DNA of 9,062 nt from positions 1 through 9,062 of the forward strand of contig JAQUZK010000042.1 in assembly GCA_028691335.1 (NCBI GenBank). Direction: 5' to 3'. Made by a program: the position numbers and the translations under genes. The notes beneath the pieces are model-generated. The model saw only the letters and a list, made by a program, of their open reading frames with translations. It had not been told where the DNA came from and did not search any database. Of the stretch, positions 1-6,765 are shown one piece after another; the stretch's first letter is position 1, and each line of letters starts with the position of its first letter. Source of the DNA: Candidatus Izemoplasmatales bacterium (GTDB lineage Bacteria > Bacillota_I > Bacilli_A > Izemoplasmatales > Hujiaoplasmataceae).

Positions 1-716
1 CCTAAGAATTTAGCAACGAAAAGATTATCTGGTTGATTATACATTTCTTGTGGAGCGTCGTATTGTTGGTACTTACCAAAATCTAACACTACCATTTTAT
101 CAGAAATACTCATCGCTTCTTCTTGGTCATGTGTTACGAAAATAGTCGTAATACCAGTTTCTCTTTGAATACGTTTGATTTCTTCACGCATTTGCAATCT
201 TAATCTAGCGTCTAGATTAGATAAAGGCTCATCAAGTAACAGTACTCTTGGTTTCTTAACTAAAGCTCTAGCAATCGCAACACGTTGTTGTTGACCACCT
301 GATAACTGAGAAGGTTTACGATCAAGTAATTCCCCAATACCAACTAAATTAGCCATTTCTTTTACTCTTTCAAAAGCTTCATCTCTTGGTACATTCATAT
401 TTTCCAGTGGGAAAAGAATGTTTTTAAATACTGTCATATGAGGATATAATGCATAGTTTTGGAAAACTAATCCGATTCCTCTTTTTTCCGGCGCCAACTT
501 AGTTACATCATCTTCTCCGAAAAATATTTTTCCTGAAGTTGGTTTAACCAATCCGGCAATCATGAATAATGTTGTAGATTTACCACAACCAGAAGGCCCC
601 AATAAAGCTACCAAAGTTCCTGATTCGATTGTAATATCAAGATTATCAACAGCCCTAGTTTCTTGCCCGGTTTTATTTGTAAAAACCTTTGTTAAATTCT
701 CTAATCTTAATTCCAT
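1..716 (-). CDS. ABC transporter ATP-binding protein, MalK/UgpC/PotA type (3' part cut by window edge)
   Basis: This is the energy-coupling ATPase of an ABC transporter, expected on the cytoplasmic face of the membrane. The start is ATG at 716-714, preceded by GGGAGG at good spacing. From there the frame is open to the left edge (238 codons), so the C-terminus is missing. Visible motifs in order: Walker A GPSGCGKST (residues 40-48), Q-loop in VFQNYALYPHM (Q86), signature LSGGQQQR (138-145), Walker B with LLLDEP (D162, E163), D-loop SNLDA, and the switch histidine in THDQEEAM (H196). The HDQEEAM and YALYPHM segments are typical of ATPases serving sugar, glycerol-phosphate or polyamine importers. 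These usually reach about 360 residues with a C-terminal OB/TOBE domain, which would lie beyond the window. The gene starts 41 bp after the preceding membrane-protein gene on the same strand with no terminator between, so cotranscription is likely. The substrate cannot be told from the ATPase alone; permease and binding-protein genes may lie further left. Confidence 0.93.
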   Translation of the reverse strand, partial: MELRLENLTKVFTNKTGQETRAVDNLDITIESGTLVALLGPSGCGKSTTLFMIAGLVKPTSGKIFFGEDDVTKLAPEKRGIGLVFQNYALYPHMTVFKNILFPLENMNVPRDEAFERVKEMANLVGIGELLDRKPSQLSGGQQQRVAIARALVKKPRVLLLDEPLSNLDARLRLQMREEIKRIQRETGITTIFVTHDQEEAMSISDKMVVLDFGKYQQYDAPQEMYNQPDNLFVAKFL

Positions 717-757
717 TTATATATTTCCTCCCAAACAACTATTTGTTATTTTTAAAT

Positions 758-1537
758 TTATTCATATCTAGCTTTTCTGAAAAAAAGCAAATACGTTGTG
801 ATTAATAAAACAATTAAGTATCCGCCGATAGAGTAGAAAAATATATCTCCATCGACTTTAAACTCTTCGCCTTCATGAATGATTTGCATCCCAATACTTT
901 GACTGCTCAAATCATCGATATCTTCAGCGTCTGGTAATTTATCATGTTCTTGATAGAACTGTTCTAGACTTGATTTTATAGTAAAACTAGATTCATCAAT
1001 ATTTAAAGCGCTTTCAATTAATACTTCGTCATCATGATTAGTCAGTTTTATTCTATCAAATTCACCGCTTAAAAACAAATCTTTTGGTATATATACTTCT
1101 CCTAATTCATTAATAGCGTTTATAAGATTCAAATGTTTAAATCTAGTTAACCAGATAACTTCTGATTTTTCTCCAGTAGTTTCAAATAAAGTTAATTCTT
1201 TAACCTGAGATAAATCTTGGTTATCGCTATAGACAATAATATATATTGATTCTTCAATAACTAAGTTATCGTCTTCATCCTTAGCTGTCACAGCTACTTC
1301 ATAACCTTTTATTTCATAGCCATCTATCTCGATTGATATTATCGGTTCTGACTTATGATAATTAGGTATAGAAGTGTAAAAATAATAAAAATCTGGTAAA
1401 TCAGAACTTTCATCTGTTAAGGAATCAGAAAAAGGTTGCCAAAATTTCTTTTCCATAACATCTTGAGCAGTAACCCATATCCATAAGAATATACCTACCG
1501 CAAGCATTGAATATAAAACTCTTACAAAGATTCTCAT
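758..1537 (-). CDS. Uncharacterised membrane protein with a TM segment at each end (259 aa)
   Basis: I do not recognise a family. The start chosen is ATG at 1537-1535, which overlaps the TGA stop of the nuclease gene as ATGA and has a weak AGGA-type ribosome site about 10 bases upstream. A longer reading from 1591 would add 18 basic residues encoded inside the nuclease gene and is unlikely. The N-terminus (about residues 4-24, VLYSMLAVGIFLWIWV) is a hydrophobic anchor or uncleaved signal. Residues about 30-230 form a polar, acidic, probably extracytoplasmic domain. A second TM helix (about 233-253) ends in a short basic tail FFRKARYE, giving an outside-facing loop topology by the positive-inside rule. 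The overlap suggests translational coupling to the surface nuclease upstream, and an ABC ATPase gene follows. It could be an accessory subunit of a transporter or a partner of the nuclease; both are guesses from context. Confidence 0.82.
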   Translation of the reverse strand: MRIFVRVLYSMLAVGIFLWIWVTAQDVMEKKFWQPFSDSLTDESSDLPDFYYFYTSIPNYHKSEPIISIEIDGYEIKGYEVAVTAKDEDDNLVIEESIYIIVYSDNQDLSQVKELTLFETTGEKSEVIWLTRFKHLNLINAINELGEVYIPKDLFLSGEFDRIKLTNHDDEVLIESALNIDESSFTIKSSLEQFYQEHDKLPDAEDIDDLSSQSIGMQIIHEGEEFKVDGDIFFYSIGGYLIVLLITTYLLFFRKARYE

Positions 1538-3252
1538 TCGTGTATTCCTAATCCGTTTTCTTGTGCGAATAATTGTGCATCTTGGAACCATCTATAAAGG
1601 TATCTGTTATCAAAAATAAGTCTTGATTCAGAACCATAGTAGTTATATGAATATCCGTTTAATACTAAGTGATAGTTTAATAAAATCCAACCGTTTAAAT
1701 GTTCGGTTCTCATAACTTCATCATCGCTGTTAAGAATATTAATTGTTAAACCATTTTCCCCTAGATTAACCCAAATTAAACCAAGATGACGACCGTAATT
1801 TTCTTTATAACCCAAAATTGGGTCGCTTTGAATATAGATTTCAATAGCACTATTAAGAATTAAAGTAGTATAGGACTTAGCTTCAGGTCCCCAAGGATCT
1901 TGCACTGGATAAGTTTCTGGAGTATCGACGCCTAAGAATCTTACTCTTTCATTATCTAAAAATCCCGGATTAAAAGAAGCTGTATCTCCATCATTAATTT
2001 TAACTAAAGTTACTAAATCCATTCCACCTAGAGGATCATAAAAATCTCTATTAATAAAATCATATGTGATTTTATCTGGGGCTGTAATTGGATGAGTTCC
2101 CAAAACATCTATATATGTAGGAATATAAGCTGTCCATTGATTAAAAACGAATTCTCTAGTTCCGGAAACAACTTCTGCTTTTCTAACAAAAATTTCGTTA
2201 TCAAAAACAAAATCTCTATTTCCGATATGGTAAATTGTATCAATATAGGTGTTATTCTTATATCTTAACTGAATTGTATCGTTACCGTTAAAAACTAAGT
2301 TGTCAGAAATTAAATCTGCTTTTCTAAGTAAATCGCCGTTGCTTGATGCTTTATTTGCGATAACGTAAGTTTCGCTAGCTCCTAAACTTATATCAGTTAA
2401 TGGGATATTATAGGTAACTTCGAATGAACCATTTTCATATATCGCTATATGATAGTCCTTCAAATCAACTGCCGAATTAGTAGGGTTATAAATCTCAATA
2501 GCTTGATCGCTAGTTCCTTCTCCGCCATCAATATATTTAGATATTATTAAGGAAGAATCAGCATTTGTAAATGTGTTTTGATACAAGACAATAACTATTG
2601 CTTCATCGTTATAGTCGTCGCCTATTTCAAAATCTTTGTATTCTACAAACATATCTTCTGTATTGTTATCATCTATTACATATTCGAAACTGTATTGGAT
2701 TTGTTCTTCTATTAAAACTCTTTCAATTTGTCCAACTAACATTCCAGTTAAATCCGGTAATTTTGTTGTATTAAATCCTATATAAATTGTTAAATTTGCT
2801 CCAGAAGCAATAGGGTCTCCGATAGAATATTCATTACCATATTTAGAAAACGTTTGATCAGTTACATCATTATTGACTTCCATTTCAAAAGAAAAATTTA
2901 CTCCAGTTGATATAAACAACTGTAAAATTTCCCCTTGATTCATTCCAGTCAAATCAGGTAATACAAAATTAGGGGTTGAAAGGACTATTGAAATTAAATC
3001 ATCTTTTGAAACGATATCTAGCGCTTCTAAATCATTGCCGTATTCAACAAAAGTATCAGCTGCTAGATCTTCATCTTGAATATAACTAAACTCATATTTC
3101 ATTTCTGCTTCATCTAGTAGAGTTACTATATCACTTTTTGATTTCCCGCTTAGATCGGGTAATGTGTATTCATTAGAGTTATTTTGACAACCACCAATAA
3201 ATAGCAAAGCAAATAAAACTAATAAATATTTAGAAATTTTTTTAATATTCAT
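1534..3252 (-). CDS. Surface lipoprotein nuclease: three PASTA-like repeats, lamin-tail domain, staphylococcal nuclease domain (572 aa)
   Basis: Predicted membrane-anchored, extracellular nuclease that would cut DNA or RNA outside the cell. The start is ATG at 3252-3250, with AGAGGTG at 3262-3268 in front and a proper lipoprotein signal right after it. The in-frame GTG at 3330 lies in a hairpin, lacks a ribosome site and would bury the signal peptide. Residues 1-22 are a basic start, a hydrophobic stretch and lipobox FIGGC (lipidated Cys22). Three repeats of about 66 residues start with LPDLSG or LPDLTG (about 28-93, 96-160, 163-226) and resemble PASTA domains. Residues about 231-388 look like a lamin-tail domain (SLIISKYIDGG, IEIYNPTNSAVDL). 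Residues about 409-570 are the nuclease: NDGDT (D421, D423), RFLGVDTPE (R438, E446), PWGPEAKSYT and YGRHLGLIWV (R488). These match D19/D21, R35, E43 and R87 of S. aureus nuclease, so the active site appears intact. It is the first gene of a minus-strand unit with the two-TM protein and the ABC ATPase. The order of domains is uncommon in my experience. Confidence 0.92.
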   Translation of the reverse strand: MNIKKISKYLLVLFALLFIGGCQNNSNEYTLPDLSGKSKSDIVTLLDEAEMKYEFSYIQDEDLAADTFVEYGNDLEALDIVSKDDLISIVLSTPNFVLPDLTGMNQGEILQLFISTGVNFSFEMEVNNDVTDQTFSKYGNEYSIGDPIASGANLTIYIGFNTTKLPDLTGMLVGQIERVLIEEQIQYSFEYVIDDNNTEDMFVEYKDFEIGDDYNDEAIVIVLYQNTFTNADSSLIISKYIDGGEGTSDQAIEIYNPTNSAVDLKDYHIAIYENGSFEVTYNIPLTDISLGASETYVIANKASSNGDLLRKADLISDNLVFNGNDTIQLRYKNNTYIDTIYHIGNRDFVFDNEIFVRKAEVVSGTREFVFNQWTAYIPTYIDVLGTHPITAPDKITYDFINRDFYDPLGGMDLVTLVKINDGDTASFNPGFLDNERVRFLGVDTPETYPVQDPWGPEAKSYTTLILNSAIEIYIQSDPILGYKENYGRHLGLIWVNLGENGLTINILNSDDEVMRTEHLNGWILLNYHLVLNGYSYNYYGSESRLIFDNRYLYRWFQDAQLFAQENGLGIHE

Positions 3253-3261
3253 TTGTAAAAA

Positions 3262-3268
3262 CACCTCT
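3262..3268 (-). promoter_or_regulatory. Ribosome binding site deciding the nuclease lipoprotein start
   Basis: AGAGGTG on the minus strand lies 9 bases before ATG 3252. It selects the internal ATG over the in-frame GTG at 3330, and the resulting protein begins with a clean lipoprotein signal peptide. Confidence 0.85.
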
Positions 3269-3301
3269 TTCAAATATAAAAATTGCCTGTAATGATAGTT
3301 A

Positions 3302-3329
3302 TGAAGGATTATTTTGAAATAATCCTTCA
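3302..3329. repeat. Perfect 13-bp inverted repeat upstream of the nuclease gene
   Basis: The arms TGAAGGATTATTT (3302-3314) and AAATAATCCTTCA (3317-3329) pair perfectly around two bases. No T-run follows on the minus strand, and on the plus strand A-rich DNA follows, so it is not a normal terminator. It sits between the terminator of the upstream small gene and the nuclease start. It overlaps the -35 region of a weak possible promoter (TTTCAA at 3319-3314, 16 bases, TATCAT at 3297-3292). It may be an operator or an RNA hairpin at the 5' end of the nuclease mRNA; the sequence does not say which. Confidence 0.6.
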
Positions 3330-3330
3330 C

Positions 3331-3373
3331 AGAAAAAAAGAAAAAGAATCGCCATATATATGGTATTCTTTTT
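3331..3373 (-). terminator. Intrinsic terminator after the small two-TM protein gene
   Basis: On the minus strand AAAAAGAAT (3373-3365) pairs with ATTCTTTTT (3349-3341). An inner CCATA/TATGG stem lies inside a small asymmetric bulge (T3364 against CG at 3350-3351). A tract rich in T continues to 3331. The hairpin overlaps the TAA stop (3374-3372) of the gene it ends. The outer arms also give A-run then T-run on the plus strand, but no plus-strand gene arrives here. It separates the small gene from the nuclease unit. Confidence 0.82.
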
Positions 3374-3680
3374 AAATCTTAAATATTGAGTTTATAATCG
3401 TAGCATTTTGATTAGGGAATATGCTATCTAGATATCCGTTCGTATAAATATACCAAAAAGCAGCTCCCAAAACAGCTAAAACAAGAAATAGTACAAAGAA
3501 TTTTTTGATAAACTTAAATAATCCATAAATAACAAATATTGCCAATATAACTAAAATACCAGCTTGTAAATATACACTTAAACCATCAAACATATCGGTT
3601 ATAATCGTTATATATTTTTCTAAAAACTCATTGATAGTAGTAGTTATATCTAAGGTAAATGGATATAGATAATTCAACAA
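3372..3680 (-). CDS. Small two-TM membrane protein of unknown function
   Basis: I do not recognise a family. The protein has an N-terminal amphipathic or mildly hydrophobic region. Two close TM helices follow (about residues 41-60 and 64-83 in the longer numbering), joined by a basic turn KFIKK, and the tail is about 20 residues. The start is uncertain. TGGGGTGAT (3693-3685) is a near match to the extended anti-Shine-Dalgarno partner and sits 7 bases from its G-run to TTG at 3680, so I prefer that start (102 aa). A GTG at 3689 (105 aa) overlaps that site and has only a poor GGAA upstream. The gene follows recR by about 80 bp with its own putative promoter and ends in a strong terminator. In Bacillus the small membrane protein BofA lies downstream of recR, but I see no convincing sequence match beyond size and position. 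Confidence 0.7.
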   Translation of the reverse strand: MLNYLYPFTLDITTTINEFLEKYITIITDMFDGLSVYLQAGILVILAIFVIYGLFKFIKKFFVLFLVLAVLGAAFWYIYTNGYLDSIFPNQNATIINSIFKI

Positions 3681-3684
3681 ATCA

Positions 3685-3693
3685 ATCACCCCA
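3685..3693 (-). promoter_or_regulatory. Extended ribosome binding site favouring a TTG start
   Basis: TGGGGTGAT on the minus strand matches the extended form of the Shine-Dalgarno sequence (GGAGGTGAT) at all but one position. Its distance to TTG 3680 is ideal. The GTG within it at 3689-3687 is therefore more likely part of the ribosome site than the start. Confidence 0.6.
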
Positions 3694-3709
3694 TTGTGTT
3701 CCGATTACA

Positions 3710-3730
3710 TATTATTATATCATAATAATA
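3710..3730. promoter_or_regulatory. Putative -10 box inside an AT-only palindrome, upstream of the small two-TM gene
   Basis: On the minus strand TATAAT occupies 3719-3714, about 34 bases before the TTG start. The -35 region is poor (TTTTAG or ATTTTA at usable spacing). The -10 sits in a perfect inverted repeat, TATTATTAT (3710-3718) and ATAATAATA (3722-3730), with a three-base centre. The palindrome could be an operator, but all-AT palindromes arise easily by chance in DNA of this composition. Confidence 0.35.
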
Positions 3731-3763
3731 GATTTCTAAAATATTTTTTTCGTTTTTTTTACA

Positions 3764-4363
3764 TTAATACTTTTTTCTGTTTTCAATCGCTTTAGATAGA
3801 GTCAAATCGTCGGCATATTCTAGGTTAAGACCTACTGGTACACCATAGCCAATTCTACTTACTGTAACATCGATATCTTTTAATACTCTGCTTATATATA
3901 GAGCCGTTGTTTCACCTTCTGGAGTTGATGAAGTAGCAATAATTATTTCTCTTACTTTATCATCAGTTATTCGTTTCCATAAACTATCTAAATTAATATC
4001 TTCAATACCCATACCATCCATAGGCGAAAGGACACCATTTAAAACGTGATATAAGCCTTTGTATTGATTAGCGTTTTCTATTGAAAAAACATCTTTAGAG
4101 TTTTCTACAACTAAAATTGTCGATTCGTCTCTACTATTGCTCTGACAAATATCACAAACGTCATCATCAGTTAAGTTTCCGCATATTGAACAATGCTTTA
4201 TTTTGTTTTTAGCAACTTGTATGGCATCAGCTATTTGGTTCGACTGTTCTTGATCAAGCTTATTGATGATATGCAAGGCATATCTCTCAGCTGTTTTTCT
4301 TCCTACGCCAGGAAGAACTTTTAGCTGTTCAACCAAATTTTCGAGTGATTTAGGAAAAGACAT
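3764..4363 (-). CDS. recR: Recombination mediator protein RecR
   Basis: RecR works with RecF and RecO to load RecA on single-stranded DNA during gap repair and restart of stalled forks. The protein is 199 residues, the usual family length, and looks complete. A helix-hairpin-helix lies at about residues 14-33 (LKVLPGVGRKTAERYAL). A four-cysteine zinc finger follows (C58, C61, C70, C73). The Toprim domain covers about 81-175, including the acidic residue in LVVE (E87). The C-terminal signature RIGYGVPVGLNLEYADDLTL is characteristic of the family. ATG 4363 directly abuts the TAA stop of ybaB (TAAATG), so the two are probably translated in a coupled way. It is the last gene of the dnaX-ybaB-recR unit; no clear terminator is seen before the next gene. 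Confidence 0.97.
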   Translation of the reverse strand: MSFPKSLENLVEQLKVLPGVGRKTAERYALHIINKLDQEQSNQIADAIQVAKNKIKHCSICGNLTDDDVCDICQSNSRDESTILVVENSKDVFSIENANQYKGLYHVLNGVLSPMDGMGIEDINLDSLWKRITDDKVREIIIATSSTPEGETTALYISRVLKDIDVTVSRIGYGVPVGLNLEYADDLTLSKAIENRKKY

Positions 4364-4672
4364 TTAAAATAACCCCGGCATGTTCATGCCTTTAGTTACA
4401 GAGCCTAATGATTCTTCAAGTTCTTTATCTACTTTTTTAAAAGCGTCATTCAAAGCAGCGACAATTAAATCTTGAACCATTTCAATATCTGAAAAATCGA
4501 CTTCTTCTTTTTTAATGTTTATTGAAAGCACTTCCTTAGTCCCTTTTACGGACACCTTAACAACTGATCCGCCAGCTTGTCCATAAAAAGTTGATTCATT
4601 TATTTGAGTTTGAATTCTTTTAATATCTTCTTGCATTTGTTTAATTTGTTTTAACATTTGTGGATTTAACAT
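4364..4672 (-). CDS. ybaB: YbaB/EbfC-family nucleoid-associated protein
   Basis: Small DNA-binding protein of the YbaB/EbfC family, which forms dimers and binds DNA as a nucleoid-associated factor. At 102 residues it has normal family length. It shows the helical N-terminus (LKQIKQMQEDIKRIQTQI), a beta hairpin with GQAGGSVVKVSVKG at about 31-44, and the C-terminal LGSVTKGMNMPGLF typical of these proteins. The start ATG 4672 has a strong AGGAGG seven bases upstream, and this site overlaps the TAG stop of dnaX. Its place between dnaX and recR is one of the most conserved gene neighbourhoods in bacteria and supports the identification. Confidence 0.95.
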   Translation of the reverse strand: MLNPQMLKQIKQMQEDIKRIQTQINESTFYGQAGGSVVKVSVKGTKEVLSINIKKEEVDFSDIEMVQDLIVAALNDAFKKVDKELEESLGSVTKGMNMPGLF

Positions 4673-4684
4673 ATTATTTTCCTC

Positions 4685-6727
4685 CTATTCTTTAATAACT
4701 ACCTTATCCCCAAACAAATCAATTGCATCTTGAACTATTTTAGGATTTGAATCTGAGTTATGTGTTTTTTCAATCTTCGATACGTCTTGCAAGCCTTCGC
4801 AGACTATCTTTGATAGCTTAATATATTTCTCGCCTTTCCTATATCGTTGTAAAAACTCTTTTGATATATCAGAAAACACTGATGAAGGTAAAGCCATATA
4901 ATTAATTATTCTATTGTATTTTTTATTTATGATTTTCATTACTATTTCTTTGTTTGTCGGTATCATTAAAGTATTACATATAGTAGCGCTCGAAAAAGTA
5001 ATGACAATTTTATCATAAGATGACGCAACAACTGTTCCCGTCTCTAGTAAAGAAGCTAAATATTTAGAATCCTCTTCACCTTCAATATCAGGAAAATTTT
5101 GCCATTTTTCAAGTAAAAATAACTTGTCTTTTCTATCACCGTTATTTAATACTTCTTCTACAAAATTAATGTCGTAGGTATTTGAGATATCTTTGCATAA
5201 CTCTTCTTTTATTGTATCTGGATTGTTAACTAATATATCTTCTTGCTGATTAAAGTTATTTTCAATTATATTTGGTTGAGGTTTTCCCTTAGCTTCTTCT
5301 ATTTCATGTTTCTCATGATTTGAAATATCTTCTTTAAAATCTATCGACTCTTGTCCCTCAAAAACATCTAATTCTATATTTGTATTTTCTTTAGTTTCGT
5401 TCGGTTTAACTTCATTGCCTTCAATTTCAGGCGTCGTAAAAATTCTATCTTTTATCTTTTCTACCGCAGCCTTAATTATGTTTTCATCCGTTTCTTCAAT
5501 TCGGCTTGTTTTAGAAATTATATTTTGAATTATTTGTTTAGACTCTTTTTTATCTTCAGCTTCTACAAAGTTTTTAAAATTTTCTAATTCTAATAATCTT
5601 ATTTCAATTTCATCAATCGCTGCCAAAACATTAGAATTGCTGTTTTCTTCATTGTCAGCTACTTTTAGAAAAGCTAACTCTAAATGGATTTTAGGGTTGT
5701 TTGACCAATTAATTTCATTTAAAGCATTATTTAAAACATCAATTATATAAAATGCTTTTCTATTACTTATTTCATTTGCGATTTCTTCAAATTCTTTATG
5801 ACCATACAAGAGACTCGATTCATCAAGAGTTTTAATATTTTTAAACATTAAAACATCTCTAAAAAACTCTATTAAGTTTAATGTTATTTTTTTCACTTCT
5901 TTTCCTTGGGATAAAAGATTATTTAATAAATCTATCGCCTTAGTAGAATCAAAATCAATTAGTGCTTTTGCTAAATCTATTTGCGTTTGCATTGATACAG
6001 CTCCACAAATATGGTTTACATCTTCTAAAGTGACGCTATCTGGGTTATATGCGTATACCTGATCTAATAAAGATATAGCATCACGCAATCCGCCTTCTGC
6101 ATATGTAGCGATTTGTTTAATTGCATCTTCTTCGATTTGAATGTTTTCTGAAGCTATGATTTCTTTTAGTTTTAGAATTATATCTAACACACTAATTGCT
6201 TTAAAATCAAATCTTTGACATCTTGATTGAATAGTAGGGATTACTTTTTGAAGTTCAGTTGTACATAGAATAAAAATAACATGCGCTGGTGGTTCTTCCA
6301 AAGTTTTCAATAGAGCGTTAAAAGCACCTTGAGAAAGCATGTGAACTTCATCAATTATATATACTTTATACTTAACATATCCCGGTAAATATTTTACCTT
6401 ATCTCTTAACTCTCTTATCTCATCAACACCATTGTTGCTGGCAGCATCTATTTCTATAACATCACTTATGGTTCCATCTTGTATACCCTTGCAGTTTTCA
6501 CAAACATTACAAGGGTTTTCTGTGGGTGCATTAACACAGTTAACTGCTTTTGCTAAAATTTTAGCAATAGATGTTTTTCCAGTTCCTCTTGGCCCGCTAA
6601 AAAGATAAGCATGCGCTACTTTATCGTTAGCTAGTGCGTTTTTTAGAGTTTGTGTAATGTGCTTTTGCCCAGCAACTTCGTTAAAATCTTTTGGTCGATA
6701 GGTTCTATATAGCGCTTTATAACTCAT
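4685..6727 (-). CDS. dnaX: DNA polymerase III subunit gamma/tau (clamp-loader ATPase)
   Basis: DnaX is the ATP-binding subunit of the clamp loader that places the sliding clamp on DNA; the tau part links the loader to the polymerase and helicase. The start ATG 6727 (680 aa) is set by GGAGG at 6740-6736; the in-frame TTG at 6742 lies in that ribosome site. Motifs: Walker A GPRGTGKT (45-52), zinc module C64, C73, C76, C79, Walker B IIDEVHML (D126, E127), SRC motif (168-170) with the arginine finger, and sensor 2 GGLRDAISLLDQ (212-223). Residues about 360-515 are a long acidic, low-complexity linker. A conserved C-terminus follows, ending in AIDLFGDKVVIKE. It is longer than Bacillus subtilis DnaX (563 aa), with the extra length in the linker. 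First gene of the dnaX-ybaB-recR unit, 59 bp after the preceding membrane-protein gene. I saw no convincing frameshift site for a separate gamma form. Confidence 0.97.
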   Translation of the reverse strand: MSYKALYRTYRPKDFNEVAGQKHITQTLKNALANDKVAHAYLFSGPRGTGKTSIAKILAKAVNCVNAPTENPCNVCENCKGIQDGTISDVIEIDAASNNGVDEIRELRDKVKYLPGYVKYKVYIIDEVHMLSQGAFNALLKTLEEPPAHVIFILCTTELQKVIPTIQSRCQRFDFKAISVLDIILKLKEIIASENIQIEEDAIKQIATYAEGGLRDAISLLDQVYAYNPDSVTLEDVNHICGAVSMQTQIDLAKALIDFDSTKAIDLLNNLLSQGKEVKKITLNLIEFFRDVLMFKNIKTLDESSLLYGHKEFEEIANEISNRKAFYIIDVLNNALNEINWSNNPKIHLELAFLKVADNEENSNSNVLAAIDEIEIRLLELENFKNFVEAEDKKESKQIIQNIISKTSRIEETDENIIKAAVEKIKDRIFTTPEIEGNEVKPNETKENTNIELDVFEGQESIDFKEDISNHEKHEIEEAKGKPQPNIIENNFNQQEDILVNNPDTIKEELCKDISNTYDINFVEEVLNNGDRKDKLFLLEKWQNFPDIEGEEDSKYLASLLETGTVVASSYDKIVITFSSATICNTLMIPTNKEIVMKIINKKYNRIINYMALPSSVFSDISKEFLQRYRKGEKYIKLSKIVCEGLQDVSKIEKTHNSDSNPKIVQDAIDLFGDKVVIKE

Positions 6728-6735
6728 TTTTTCAG

Positions 6736-6742
6736 CCTCCAA
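6736..6742 (-). promoter_or_regulatory. Ribosome binding site deciding the dnaX start
   Basis: TTGGAGG on the minus strand lies 8 bases before ATG 6727. The TTG within it could be read as an in-frame start adding five residues, but a start codon cannot serve well inside its own ribosome site. The protein from ATG begins MSYKALYRTYRP, as DnaX proteins do. Confidence 0.85.
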
Positions 6743-6765
6743 TTACAATAAGTATTTACATATCT

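Noticed and set aside
562..771. Open frame of 69 codons on the plus strand
   Set aside because: It lies opposite the N-terminal coding region of the ABC ATPase, including Walker A, and has no ribosome site or recognisable protein; it is a shadow of that gene.
1538..1591. N-terminal extension of the 259-aa membrane protein to position 1591
   Set aside because: It lies inside the nuclease C-terminal coding region; the ATGA overlap start gives a normal signal-anchor N-terminus.
3253..3330. N-terminal extension of the nuclease lipoprotein to GTG 3330
   Set aside because: The GTG is in a hairpin arm, no ribosome site precedes it, and the extension would hide the lipoprotein signal that begins at the well-served ATG 3252.
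3731..3762. T-rich tracts downstream of recR as a terminator
   Set aside because: On the minus strand, in the direction of recR transcription, these are A-runs; no GC-containing hairpin followed by T is present.
3907..3922. TGTTTCACC half of a parS motif inside recR
   Set aside because: Only the left half matches; the right half (TTCTGGA) does not form the palindrome, so it is a chance half-site.
5548..5575. A-rich stretch in dnaX (AAA AAA G, codons about 393-394) as a programmed frameshift for a gamma form
   Set aside because: The zero-frame phase does not fit the X XXY YYZ heptamer (it reads GAT AAA AAA GAG), and the run of six A is too short for strong transcriptional slippage.
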